This document shows positions 26,611 to 35,246 of a stretch of 63,089 nucleotides of DNA, in pieces (the stretch's first letter is position 1; each line of letters begins with the position of its first letter). The position numbers were made by a program, and so were the translations under genes. The stretch is from a virus: IMG/VR virus record IMGVR_UViG_3300044729_002069, positions 1-63,089 of that record; one strand, 5' to 3'. The notes under the pieces are model-generated. The model was given only the letters and a program-made list of their open reading frames with translations. It did not search any database and was not told the origin of the DNA.

Positions 26611-27177
26611 TCAAGCAGTGGTGGTGTCAGCGGTGAGCGTGAACGAGGGACCGTTCAGCTCAAGGATTGCCAGCCCCGAAGCAGCGCTAGTCAGATAGCG
26701 AGCATTGGAGAGCACAGCAGTACGGCCAGAGATGGACGTGGCGTGGAACTGACCGGCATACTTGACGCCAGTAGCAGTGTGAATCACGCGCACAGCCGAG
26801 GCAGGGGTGACAGAACCATGCACGTAGACGGCCACAGCGCCTTCGTTCATGACGTTGAGAGCTTGGTTGACTTTCACGCCAGGACGGCTGTTACCATCAA
26901 GCGCAGTCTCGTCAACGTAGGTGAGGACATTGATGCCCACCACGGTTTCAGAAGTGCCAGAAATGGTCTTGGCAGAGTTGTCAACAGTGCCACCGCTGGC
27001 GTAGCTGAGCACGTTGCCGAAAGCAAGCACGCCAGCAGTCTCATTGACATAGGTGCCAATGGTGTTGTCGCGCATGTCGGAAAGCTGGCCTTCCAGCAGG
27101 GGATCATGCTGCAGGGCATAAGCCTGCTGCACGCCACCAGTGACGCCAGTTGCAGTTTGAGTGAAGGTGACGGCCAT
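26611..27177 (-). CDS. Capsid decoration / cement protein
   Basis: 188 residues of beta-rich, Thr/Ala/Val-rich sequence (GVLAFGNVLSYASGGTVDNSAKT; NVMNEGAVAVYVHGSVTPASAV; YAGQFHATSISGRTAVLSNARYL). This is the usual look of head cement or spike proteins encoded just before the capsid protein. Role inferred from order (protease-scaffold, decoration, capsid). Confidence 0.65.
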   Translation of the reverse strand: MAVTFTQTATGVTGGVQQAYALQHDPLLEGQLSDMRDNTIGTYVNETAGVLAFGNVLSYASGGTVDNSAKTISGTSETVVGINVLTYVDETALDGNSRPGVKVNQALNVMNEGAVAVYVHGSVTPASAVRVIHTATGVKYAGQFHATSISGRTAVLSNARYLTSAASGLAILELNGPSFTLTADTTTA

Positions 27178-27179
27178 GA

Positions 27180-28370
27180 TCAGCGCTTCTCCTTAGTAAC
27201 GGAAAGGGGGGTTTTCCAACCGTTCTGCAGACGCTCCATGTAGGAAGACGGTGCAGCCACAGGCGCGGCGATAGAAGCCACAGCCTTGCGGAGGTTGTCA
27301 GTCGAAGCCGAATCCTTGCGGGCGGTTTCCGACAGGGTGTCGAACATGGCCATCACGTAATCGTCGGAACGCTCCGACAGGTCAGAATCGCCACGTACAG
27401 CCTTGATAGAGGCTTCCATGATTTCCCGAGCAGTCTTGCCGGAGAAGTCAAACTCGCTGTCCAGGGTGGTGCGAGCCTTGTCGATGAGAGCGATGCGCTC
27501 GTCTACAAGCGAATCAACGTTCACTTGCTTGGCGGCTTCAAGATCAGCCTTGGCGGCTTCAAGCTCTTGGGCAAGGGCATCGGCGCGGCCTTCGGCAGCG
27601 TCCATCTTCCCTTTCATCTCCTTCTCCATTGCGTCCATTTCTTCTTTCATCTTGGACGCTTCGGCCATCATGCCGTCGTGCATCTTCTTCATATCCTCGT
27701 AGGACTTCTTGGCATCCTCTCGTTCTTTGGTGACCGCCAGAGCAACGCTCTCGCTCACCTCAAACTCAGCGCCATCGAAATTGACTTTCGCAGTCATAGA
27801 TGGTTCCTCGTAATTGAGTAGGGTTGGGTTTGCTGCATCAAGGCGATCAAGATGCAGCTTCACTTGCGGGCCTGCGCGGCCACGCCTGACAACGGCCACA
27901 TGGTTGCCACTAATTGAACGTTGAACGCCGTCATAGTGCTCGCCGTCGTCGGTAACGCCAGGTGTCGAGTCGTATTCAACCCTGTAACCCGCGCTCACCT
28001 CTTGAACATCTTTCCGCAGGATCTTCTCAATGGCATCTTTGTCAGTGATAGTCATGACAGCACGGACAAATCCGTTGTCATAAACCACTTTTGTACCAGT
28101 GAAACCAATTTGGTGTTCTTTGGTATTGTTGCTATCAAGAAGGACGGATGGGTGTTCAAACGTGATTGCCTTGCCCGCAAATGAAGCAAGGCTTTCTGCT
28201 GAGCCAACTTCTTCCGCTGGACGATATTCCTTACGAATGGAACCATCGGCGTCAGTGTACAGTTGCACACCAGTACGCGCAATGGTCGCCCAAGCACGAA
28301 GGTAGCCTTCCGGCGTCACCTCGTACTTGTCAATGGGGGATACGTCGTAACGAAAAGAAGTTTCGCTCAT
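27180..28370 (-). CDS. Prohead protease-scaffold fusion (DUF2213)
   Basis: 396 residues. N-terminal 190 residues: EGYLRAWATIARTGVQLY, AGKAITFEHPSV, KDVQEVSAGYRVEYD and SGNHVAVVRRGRAGPQVKL, the conserved DUF2213 blocks with the invariant His. Residues of about 220-290 form a long coiled coil rich in Lys/Glu/Met (scaffold), and the C-terminus is basic. The protease would mature the prohead and degrade the scaffold. It begins the head operon that reads away from the XRE gene. Confidence 0.8.
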   Translation of the reverse strand: MSETSFRYDVSPIDKYEVTPEGYLRAWATIARTGVQLYTDADGSIRKEYRPAEEVGSAESLASFAGKAITFEHPSVLLDSNNTKEHQIGFTGTKVVYDNGFVRAVMTITDKDAIEKILRKDVQEVSAGYRVEYDSTPGVTDDGEHYDGVQRSISGNHVAVVRRGRAGPQVKLHLDRLDAANPTLLNYEEPSMTAKVNFDGAEFEVSESVALAVTKEREDAKKSYEDMKKMHDGMMAEASKMKEEMDAMEKEMKGKMDAAEGRADALAQELEAAKADLEAAKQVNVDSLVDERIALIDKARTTLDSEFDFSGKTAREIMEASIKAVRGDSDLSERSDDYVMAMFDTLSETARKDSASTDNLRKAVASIAAPVAAPSSYMERLQNGWKTPLSVTKEKR

Positions 28371-28470
28371 GAAACAACACTAACGAATGGAGCTGTCTAT
28401 ACTGCAATTCTTGTGCCAGAGATGAAACACCATGCGCTACCTAGTTAGCAGCACAATTAGCGCTGCACGG

Positions 28471-28734
28471 ATGCCCCATCACCAGCGCAAGCTAGTCGTT
28501 GCGGAAAGAATGAAAGAAGCCCGCCTTAATAGCGGGCTCAGTCAGCGTGACGTTGCCAAAGAGCTGCACATAGGGGCTTCCACTTATTGCCGCATGGAAA
28601 GAGCCGAAACAGAACCATCCGCAGTGCAATTGGCAACACTTAGCGGACTTTACACCCTTTCCGTGCTTTGGTTTTTAGGGATACCTAGTTATGTCGTTGA
28701 TGCTCAATCGTCGTCATCATCGTCCATACCCTGA
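28471..28734 (+). CDS. XRE-family helix-turn-helix regulator
   Basis: About 87 residues from MPHHQRKLVVAERMKEARLN; an in-frame ATG at 28432 would add 13 residues. LNSGLSQRDVAKELHIGASTYCRMERAETEPSAVQLATLSGLY is a canonical Cro/CI-type helix-turn-helix. The C-terminus is hydrophobic (TLSVLWFLGIPSYVV) and ends in six Ser. It is the only plus-strand gene inside the minus-strand virion block, so it may be a late-gene repressor or a transferred cassette. Its end overlaps the opposing gene by 31 bases. Confidence 0.8.
   Translation: MPHHQRKLVVAERMKEARLNSGLSQRDVAKELHIGASTYCRMERAETEPSAVQLATLSGLYTLSVLWFLGIPSYVVDAQSSSSSSIP
28513..28537 (-). terminator. Minus-strand terminator embedded in the XRE gene
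   Basis: Read on the minus strand: GCCCGC-TATTAAG-GCGGGC followed by TTCTTT. It lies inside the helix-turn-helix coding region and would stop transcripts from the 29 kb genes before they enter the head operon starting at 28370. Confidence 0.55.
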
Positions 28735-29027
28735 CCCCTGATTGCCCTCACCTGGCTTTCCACGCCAGCCATGACATACGCCTTGGCAATAGCCTCCGCT
28801 TCAAACACCAGCATCTTCACAGGCACGCAGTCCTCATGCGGCTTCTCGTAGTAGTTTTCTACGAACATGTGGGTTTCGTCGTGCCGCCCATTTTTGAAAT
28901 GTTGCCGCTCAACTAGCCGCCAATGGGGAGTGTCTCGATGCTCATGCGCCGACAGGATGGAGAGGGCTTGCATGATGCCAATGCCATCATCATCCTCGTC
29001 TTCCATCGTGTGAACGTGCTCGTTCAT
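28704..29027 (-). CDS. Small acidic protein, unknown
   Basis: 107 residues, His/Asp/Glu-rich (MNEHVHTMEDEDDDGIG), with MFVENYYEKPHEDCVPVKMLVFEAEAIAKAYV and a C-terminal run of seven Asp. Not recognised. Overlaps the convergent XRE gene at its 3' end and is ATGA-coupled to the upstream gene. Confidence 0.6.
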   Translation of the reverse strand: MNEHVHTMEDEDDDGIGIMQALSILSAHEHRDTPHWRLVERQHFKNGRHDETHMFVENYYEKPHEDCVPVKMLVFEAEAIAKAYVMAGVESQVRAIRGQGMDDDDDD

Positions 29028-29599
29028 TGCTTTTTGCGGCGACTCTCAACCATCTTAATGATGCGACTTGCCCACGCCCTACCCGCGTCCGATCCCCAGA
29101 GCAACCAAGCGATTCGGCCAGCATCATCCTCGCCTCCGCTCTTGTTCTTTTCGTGCCGAGAGAAGAATGCCGCCATGCGCTTGATCGTTTCGTAGCTCAC
29201 TGCCTCTCCGTTGGCCAAGCTTGTCGCCCTAGCCACACCACTACCAATGCCTTGCTTGCCTGCCTCTTGCGTGGTCAGACCACCTTTACCGTGCTTCTTG
29301 CGCAGCTCCAGTCCTCTGCGAGCAGCAGAGCGAACAGACGATGGAGGGGAAAATGATTCAGAGTCGCCCCTGCCGTCTTCTTCATAGTCATCATCTCCGC
29401 CAAGCTCCTTCATGAAGGCGAGGTAGTATTCATCGCCCATGTCTTTTTTGGACTTGCGCGACATGCCAGCTTCTGAGAGGGCAATGGCGAGAGCGCGTCG
29501 GGGGTCAACAACCTTCTCCCCACTGCTGCTTTTGAGCTTGCCGCTTTTGAACTCACGCAAAACAAGCCGAATCTTGGCTTGCTGCTTTTTGTCAGCCAT
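29024..29599 (-). CDS. Phage protein with DUF6496-like N-terminus
   Basis: 191 residues. KIRLVLREFKSGKLKSSSG...VVDPRRALAIALSEAGMS is the short basic motif of DUF6496-type phage/bacterial proteins. A second block, ARRGLELRKKHGKGGLTTQEAGKQGIGSGVARA ... MAAFFSRHEKNK ... GRIAWLLWGSDAGRAWA, recurs in phage structural regions, often fused to portal or protease. ATG 29599 is preferred to GTG 29605. Function unknown; a DNA- or RNA-binding virion role is possible. Confidence 0.65.
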   Translation of the reverse strand: MADKKQQAKIRLVLREFKSGKLKSSSGEKVVDPRRALAIALSEAGMSRKSKKDMGDEYYLAFMKELGGDDDYEEDGRGDSESFSPPSSVRSAARRGLELRKKHGKGGLTTQEAGKQGIGSGVARATSLANGEAVSYETIKRMAAFFSRHEKNKSGGEDDAGRIAWLLWGSDAGRAWASRIIKMVESRRKKQ

Positions 29600-29601
29600 T
29601 G

Positions 29602-30228
29602 TCACACCCAGTCATAAAGCGCCACCTTTGACCTGGCGCAGTCTTCCACAATCGTAGCTTTGGTCTGCAGAATCTCGTTGTGACGTGACTTACCTTGCCA
29701 GAAGCGATCATGCCACTCAACATAAATTGTTTTCACCCATCGCCCCACATTTTCGACTTCCAGCAAACGCGGCAATACAGTAAACTCTGCTCCCTCAATG
29801 TCGCACTTGATATAGATGGTCGCTTCGTCGTCCGCGTCGATGATTTCTTGCACCACTCGCTTTACGTCCATTGACTCCACGTAAAGCTCTTGGCATTGGT
29901 GCCGCTCGATTTCCGCCAGTGGCTCCATCACGCAAGTAGACGCAGCGCTATAACCAGGCAGCCACTTGAAAGTGATTAGGGCATCTTCTGTGCCAATAGC
30001 AGCATGAAAAGCCTGAAACGAAAGAAAGCGTTTTTCAAGGGAGGGAATGGCGGACTTATTTGCCTGTACTGCATGAGCAGACGGCTCAAACGTGAGAACA
30101 TGCCAGTCATAGGGAGGCTCCTTGCCAAAAAATAGTTGCTTTTCAAACGTAAGCAAGCCGCTTTCGCAACCTGAATACTTCCCGCCATTGTCTAGGTAGT
30201 GGGTGCCAAGGTCCAGAAAGTATTTCAC
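29602..30228 (-). CDS. FkbM-family SAM methyltransferase
   Basis: 208 residues. The SAM-fold start MKYFLDLGTHYLDNGG, the motif LTFEPSAHAV (about 45-55) and IYIKCDIEGAEFTVLPRLL (about 140-160) are diagnostic for FkbM-type methyltransferases, which O-methylate sugars or peptides. It is coupled to two glycosyltransferases (ATGA), so it probably methylates the glycan they build. Whether the target is a virion protein or host surface glycan is not visible. Confidence 0.8.
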   Translation of the reverse strand: MKYFLDLGTHYLDNGGKYSGCESGLLTFEKQLFFGKEPPYDWHVLTFEPSAHAVQANKSAIPSLEKRFLSFQAFHAAIGTEDALITFKWLPGYSAASTCVMEPLAEIERHQCQELYVESMDVKRVVQEIIDADDEATIYIKCDIEGAEFTVLPRLLEVENVGRWVKTIYVEWHDRFWQGKSRHNEILQTKATIVEDCARSKVALYDWV

Positions 30229-30935
30229 TGGTAAATCTGCCGATCTTGCCAGAGTTGATTGTAGTTGTTCGTACCCTTAGCCCCAAAAGCGGACAAGTCG
30301 CCACCTCCCGCAGGTTTGCCCCATGCAAGAATAGTTCCGTCTGGCAGAACGAAAGCAGTGTTCGTCTTGCTGTGAGTGGGTGTTAGCTGCAGGAAGTCGC
30401 CATAGACAAACGATGCCTGCTCGCCATTTTTTGCCAATGCTTGCCCTAGCACGGGAGTAGCAGTAGGGGACAATGGCGTGATGCCATAGTACCTGGTGGC
30501 CCAATTCTCCACCACTTGATCAATGGCATTAAGAAGCGCAGGATTGCCAGGCTTGGAAAACAATACTGCAGTCATGCACGCCCAGCAAGTGCCAGTAAAC
30601 TTCTGAATCTCGCGGAACGCAAGGAAGTCAATGCGGTCGGCAAGCTCCACTGGTGAATGGAGCCTGATGGCAATGTCAAAGTACCAACCACCAACTGCGT
30701 AGAGGATGCAATAACGGCCAAGGTCAGCCTTGTTGGAATAGGAGCGAAGGCCGTCATAAGCCTTGACAACATTCCCTCCAAAGCGCTTAACAATGAACTC
30801 TCTCAGTGTTTCGTTGTTGTAGCGAACATAGTCCGCACCAAGAAAGCCCTGTTGAACTGTGCTTGTCAATTGCTCCAGCGCAGGAGGCAGTTCTTTGCCG
30901 CCTTCATCAGTCAGAAAGATTTGCGAAACCTGCAT
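30225..30935 (-). CDS. Glycosyltransferase, OCH1/GT32-like
   Basis: 236 residues. GLRSYSNKADLGRYCILYAVGGWYFDIAIRLHSP matches the DxxRYxxLYxxGGxYxD motif of the Gly_transf_sug (DXD) family, with FDIA in place of the usual DxD. It lies between the GT4 and FkbM genes. ATG 30935 is chosen because AAGG lies upstream; TTG 30941 is alternative. Likely adds a sugar to a glycoprotein or surface glycan. Confidence 0.7.
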   Translation of the reverse strand: MQVSQIFLTDEGGKELPPALEQLTSTVQQGFLGADYVRYNNETLREFIVKRFGGNVVKAYDGLRSYSNKADLGRYCILYAVGGWYFDIAIRLHSPVELADRIDFLAFREIQKFTGTCWACMTAVLFSKPGNPALLNAIDQVVENWATRYYGITPLSPTATPVLGQALAKNGEQASFVYGDFLQLTPTHSKTNTAFVLPDGTILAWGKPAGGGDLSAFGAKGTNNYNQLWQDRQIYQ

Positions 30936-30937
30936 GA

Positions 30938-32161
30938 TCAATTCACCTTCACTGGAGCGCCAAAACCTTTGAACTCAGGAGCTGCAACGGCAGGCTTGAG
31001 CAATTCATTGATATAGCCCAGCATCTTGTTAGTGACATGCTCCCAAGAGAATTGATCCTCATGAATGCGTGAATAGCACCACGCGCCATCATCGTTCATC
31101 TTGTCTCGATCTTCGTAGTATTCCGTGAGCAGTTCGGCAAGGTGATTGGGTGATACTTGCCCGCGCTCCAGTCCATAGTTCCTGTCGGTTTCCCAGCTTT
31201 CAATGCGAATGCGAGGCACGTCGCTAAAGATTTCCTTCAGGCTTGTGTGGTCTGGCACTAGCTGCGGACGGCCAGTGGCGGCATGTTCAGTGTTGACCAA
31301 GCCCCAGCCCTCACCCAAGCAAGTGTTGATACCCACGTCCACTGCGTTATACACCTTGTTGAGCTGCTCAATGGGAAGACAGTTATGCGTGGAGAAATTC
31401 GGGCTGGTGAGAATGAGCTTGCCCGCAGGGTCGTAGCCTGCGTCCCTAGCCACACGTTTGAACAAAGGGATCAGTTCCCAGCCCATATCTTTGGCTCCCA
31501 TGTTGAGCCACAGGCGAGCATCAGGCTTGTCTTTTGCAAACTTGATAAAGCCCTTGATGGTCAAGTCAATGCGTTTACGAGGCTGGTTCCTGTTGCCATT
31601 GAATACAATGAACGCATCATCTGGCACGCCAACATCCTTCCGGCATTGCTGCTTGTCAATGGGGAAGAACTTGGTAAAGTCCGTGCCATGGCCCACAATT
31701 CCAACGGGACGCTCATAGCCCATCTTCACAATTTCGCCCTTGGCAAACTCTGTGTAGGTGACGAGCTTTTCCCATTTGTTCAGGGCAGGAAGTAGCTCAG
31801 GGAATAGTCCGTAGGAGTCGATGGGAGTGTAGACGCAGGTTTTGAAGCCTAGCTTCTCTTTCAGTGGCTCGATCTTATCAACAAGCGTGACCGCCACCCA
31901 AATGTCATTGACAATAAACACCACGTCAGGCTGAATGGTTTGCACCAGTTCAGCAATGCGATGGGAACCGAATGGGTCGGAGCCATGCGCCATCGCCGGA
32001 AACATCTGACAATGCTGCTGCATTGGGGAAGGGTCCCCGTGATGATTGACGCACAGTGCAAACACGTCATGATCTTTGGCGAGGGCGGGAATGAGATATT
32101 CGGCCACCCTGCCGAAGCCCGTCTGTACGCCAACGTCTCCGCAGTAGAGGATTCGTGTCAC
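30938..32161 (-). CDS. Glycosyltransferase family 4 (GT-B)
   Basis: 407 residues. N-terminal Rossmann half starts ILYCGDVGVQTGFGRVAEYLIPAL with the Gly-rich acceptor loop. The C-terminal half carries VFNGNRNQPRKRIDLTIKGF and the nucleotide-sugar site LGEGWGLVNTEHAATGRPQLV (E-x7-E type). First of a three-gene glycan cassette placed between the MuF-like and protease genes. Confidence 0.85.
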   Translation of the reverse strand: MTRILYCGDVGVQTGFGRVAEYLIPALAKDHDVFALCVNHHGDPSPMQQHCQMFPAMAHGSDPFGSHRIAELVQTIQPDVVFIVNDIWVAVTLVDKIEPLKEKLGFKTCVYTPIDSYGLFPELLPALNKWEKLVTYTEFAKGEIVKMGYERPVGIVGHGTDFTKFFPIDKQQCRKDVGVPDDAFIVFNGNRNQPRKRIDLTIKGFIKFAKDKPDARLWLNMGAKDMGWELIPLFKRVARDAGYDPAGKLILTSPNFSTHNCLPIEQLNKVYNAVDVGINTCLGEGWGLVNTEHAATGRPQLVPDHTSLKEIFSDVPRIRIESWETDRNYGLERGQVSPNHLAELLTEYYEDRDKMNDDGAWCYSRIHEDQFSWEHVTNKMLGYINELLKPAVAAPEFKGFGAPVKVN

Positions 32162-32196
32162 TGAAAGAAAGAAGCTCGCTAGATACTAGGGCCTCT

Positions 32197-32874
32197 TCAC
32201 ACGGGAGCATTAGGCGCTTGCTGACGGTAGAACTCCACTCGGCATTTGCACCGTGCCCTGCATTGACAACGCTGCCCTGGCATCGGGAGGGTGCCGATGG
32301 GGACAAGGCCGCGAGCTGCGTAGGCTGGGCAATCAGCGCAGTGCCGGGCTTGTGGGTCGAGGATGCGGCGCATCAGTCCATAGCCTTCCGCTTGCTTCCG
32401 AAGCTCCAAACCCTGCCAGTAAGAGCCACGTACACTTTCAGCGTACAAGCTGATACGAGCAACAGCCATGGCAGGACTAGCGCGGCCAGCCAGAACGTCA
32501 TTAGCAAAGTCCTGTAGATAAGCGTATTCTGCACGAAGCCTTTGACCGATGCGGCCATATTCGACACTGCCCATACTGTCCTTTCCGCCATGGCCAATGA
32601 TTGCTGTCTGAATGTGAGCTGCCTTGATGGCTTCCCTGACGCTGCCTTGCCATTGCTCCAGCGTGATGCTGCCATCGGCCATCATCTTTGTAACGCGCCT
32701 GAGCGTAGTGTCCAGCCTGCCAATGCGGCCATCTACTAAGGCTTCAACAGCCTTCTGGCTCATGAACCGTCCTTTCTCGTTGCGGTAGCGTCCAGTACGT
32801 TGGTCGTAAGCCCACGCAGCGTCCAGCCTAGTGGCCAGCACGGCTTGAGACAGCCCGCTTAGGTCATTCAGCAT
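32197..32874 (-). CDS. MuF-like minor head protein
   Basis: 225 residues. Helical N-terminal part with GRIGRLDTTLRRVTKMMADGSITLEQWQ, followed by a C-terminal cysteine cluster (CADCPAYAARG ... GQRCQCRARCKC) typical of minor capsid proteins encoded after the portal. It overlaps the portal stop by 11 bases. Probably injected or portal-associated; may bind zinc. Confidence 0.65.
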   Translation of the reverse strand: MLNDLSGLSQAVLATRLDAAWAYDQRTGRYRNEKGRFMSQKAVEALVDGRIGRLDTTLRRVTKMMADGSITLEQWQGSVREAIKAAHIQTAIIGHGGKDSMGSVEYGRIGQRLRAEYAYLQDFANDVLAGRASPAMAVARISLYAESVRGSYWQGLELRKQAEGYGLMRRILDPQARHCADCPAYAARGLVPIGTLPMPGQRCQCRARCKCRVEFYRQQAPNAPV

Positions 32875-34693
32875 TGTCGGCCTCTAGCAGCTCTTTGAAC
32901 TGGGCTGGAGCCTCTGCTTTCCATTGCTGCAGGGCCTCGGCAATGTCCTCTTCAGAAATGAGAGCCGCTTCGTCAACGCCGCCCAGTACCAAGCCACTTG
33001 CCTTGATTGCTTCTGCATCTTCCTTGAAATACTCGGCAGTGGTCTTCTTGCCTTTGAAAGCTTTTTCCATGGAGCCGTGCTTGCGCTTGTAAAGCTCCTT
33101 GTACTTGCGCGTCACATAGGCTCCCGCCACTGCGCTGGGCCAAGTCTTGAATTTGCTCTTGGCGGCGGCAATCGCCTGTTGGTGAAGCTCTTTGTCCGTA
33201 AATTCCACGTCGCCGCGTTCATGCTCTAGGTCGCCTTCCAGAAATAGTCCAGCAGCGTCTTGGACTTCTCTGGAGCCGTCCATTGGCAGTGTGCCATTCT
33301 CTTGATTTAATGGATCGCGTCCGCCAGGAGGCACAGCACCTCCCACTTTGGGAGCAAGCATTGCATCGTTGGCCTTGAGCGATGGGTCAAGGGCGGTTTC
33401 CATTGACCACTCAGAGCCCCCGTAACGTGCCTCTCGCACTTCTTGTGGATGGAGCACTCCCAGTTGCAGCATCCTGCCGTCCACGGCTGCCACGCGGGCT
33501 CTCACGTCGGCCTTTTCACGCTCATTCAGTTCAAACAAGTCATTGAAGGAGATTCTCCACGATTCGGGCAGTTCGCCATTGGTCGGCCCATTCTTGCTCA
33601 GCATGATCATTTCCATCAGCTTCTGCAAAGGCCGCTTGTAATGCGCTGCCTGGTAATCACCAAGGAACTTTGCAAAGTCTCGCTCTTCGCTTCTACCAGT
33701 GGCACCAAGGCCGCTTGGGCTCTCGCCAAAGAGAATCGTATGGGGAATCTGTGAGGCGCCAATAATGTCAATGCGCAGCTTTTCCAGCACGTCGCCAATG
33801 CCGCTTAAGTTGCGTGTAACGTAATCAAGTTCCTCGCGCTCGGCGTCAATCGCATAGCCGCGATAGATGCTCTTGCTCATGTCATTCAGCACTAAACGCT
33901 GCCTGACATCACTCTCCTTTCCCGCAGCAAGCATTGTGCTCAGGCCGCGCAGCTTATGCACAAACACGTCAAACTCAACCAGCACTGTCGCCGCAGAATT
34001 GAGGCCAGTCCAATAGTGCCGGAAGCTGTCGTAGATGGTCTGCAAGCTGCTCATTCCCCACCCATAGTTCCTTTGCCTGATGCGATAGGGCAACCATTCG
34101 CCGTCGAAGCGCAGAATCCTATCCTTGTGGATCTTTTGCAACTGCGGCTGTTGAATGAGATCACCTGAGATGATTTGGTAGTACGTCGCCTTGGAGTAGT
34201 CGTATAGGTTTTCCTCGCTGATAACTGGCGCAATCTGCCAGCGATCAAGCACTTCCATTCCTTCAATGGCGCGAATGTTGCGCTTGTCTACTGGCTGATT
34301 CTCCTCTCGCCCATCGTCAATGTAGAGCAGAATCACCGAGCCGCCATACAGCCTGGCGTTCTTGCTGGCAAGCATGAAGTGCTCAAGAATGTAAAGGTCT
34401 TCGATGGTTTGCTCGATGCCCGCTACTTCCTCTGCTCTAGCGCCATCACCACCAAACAACACTTTGTAGCCTTTGCGCGTAGATTGCTCTGCTACTACGT
34501 CAATGACGCGCCTGCATATCCACTCTCCATAGAGATTTTCTAGTTCCTCCTGTGCGAGGAATACGATGGGCTGGGTAGAAGTGTGGCGGCTTTTATCTCG
34601 GCTCGTCCCCATCCCAGTTAAGACGTTCGCCAGTGAATCGGCCCTAAGCCCGTTTTCCGTGGCGTGTCCAAGATCAACTACGTCGTCTGCCAT
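32864..34693 (-). CDS. Portal protein (DUF1073-like) with extra C-terminal domain
   Basis: 609 residues. WICRRVIDVVAEQSTRKGYKVLF, NARLYGGSVILLYIDDG, IHKDRILRFDGEWLPYR and QIPHTILFGESPSGLGATG are the conserved blocks of DUF1073-type portals. After about residue 500 a second domain appears (AIAAAKSKFKTWPSAVAGAYVTRKYKELYKRKHGSM), a basic helix motif found as a stand-alone phage protein elsewhere. It starts the minus-strand head operon, divergent from terminase. Confidence 0.85.
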   Translation of the reverse strand: MADDVVDLGHATENGLRADSLANVLTGMGTSRDKSRHTSTQPIVFLAQEELENLYGEWICRRVIDVVAEQSTRKGYKVLFGGDGARAEEVAGIEQTIEDLYILEHFMLASKNARLYGGSVILLYIDDGREENQPVDKRNIRAIEGMEVLDRWQIAPVISEENLYDYSKATYYQIISGDLIQQPQLQKIHKDRILRFDGEWLPYRIRQRNYGWGMSSLQTIYDSFRHYWTGLNSAATVLVEFDVFVHKLRGLSTMLAAGKESDVRQRLVLNDMSKSIYRGYAIDAEREELDYVTRNLSGIGDVLEKLRIDIIGASQIPHTILFGESPSGLGATGRSEERDFAKFLGDYQAAHYKRPLQKLMEMIMLSKNGPTNGELPESWRISFNDLFELNEREKADVRARVAAVDGRMLQLGVLHPQEVREARYGGSEWSMETALDPSLKANDAMLAPKVGGAVPPGGRDPLNQENGTLPMDGSREVQDAAGLFLEGDLEHERGDVEFTDKELHQQAIAAAKSKFKTWPSAVAGAYVTRKYKELYKRKHGSMEKAFKGKKTTAEYFKEDAEAIKASGLVLGGVDEAALISEEDIAEALQQWKAEAPAQFKELLEADNAE

Positions 34694-34757
34694 TGATTCC
34701 CGCGGCTAGTCTCCCCATTCTAATAGTGGTTATCATGGCGACGATACCCACGCTTTT

Positions 34758-35246
34758 ATGGCCCCCACTCCCATTCTTTTCACATTCACTGGCGAAGAGC
34801 GGCAACTAGCGATGGAGGAAGGCCATCGCAGGCAGGCTGTGAACGAAGCAAAGGGGCTGAGAGGCCGGAACAAGGGGCCAAGGCTTGGCGATGAAGCATT
34901 GAAAGTGCATTTGCTTGGTGCGGCAGGGGAAGTCGCAGTGGCCTCTTTCTTAGGGCTAAAGCATGAGCTGTTCAAAGAGACTGAGGCAAAGCGCGGCAGT
35001 GAGGATCTGCCAGGTATAGATGTCAAAACCCGGTCGAAAAGTTATTACGATTTGATTGTGCAAAAGGGAGAATGCCCTGAGCGAAAGTTTGTGCTTGTGA
35101 CTATTGATAGTGGCGAGACGCTGCTTCATGGCTGGTGCTATGGAGAAGAAGCCATGCAAGATAAGTTTTGGGCTGATCCTGCGCGAGGCAGGCCAGCTTT
35201 TTTTGTACCCCAGTCGTCGCTGCGACCTATGAAGACCCTGCGATGA
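34758..35246 (+). CDS. PD-(D/E)XK-type nuclease-like protein
   Basis: 162 residues. GAAGEVAVASFLGLKHEL supplies the first acidic residue (E58) on a helix, and LPGIDVKTRSK supplies D88-x-K90, the D-x-K pair of the PD-(D/E)XK fold. Length fits Hjc/Vsr-like single-domain nucleases. It is ATGA-coupled to terminase, so a job in DNA end processing or packaging is inferred. The catalytic Asp-x-Lys rather than Glu-x-Lys is as seen in some members. Confidence 0.6.
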   Translation: MAPTPILFTFTGEERQLAMEEGHRRQAVNEAKGLRGRNKGPRLGDEALKVHLLGAAGEVAVASFLGLKHELFKETEAKRGSEDLPGIDVKTRSKSYYDLIVQKGECPERKFVLVTIDSGETLLHGWCYGEEAMQDKFWADPARGRPAFFVPQSSLRPMKTLR

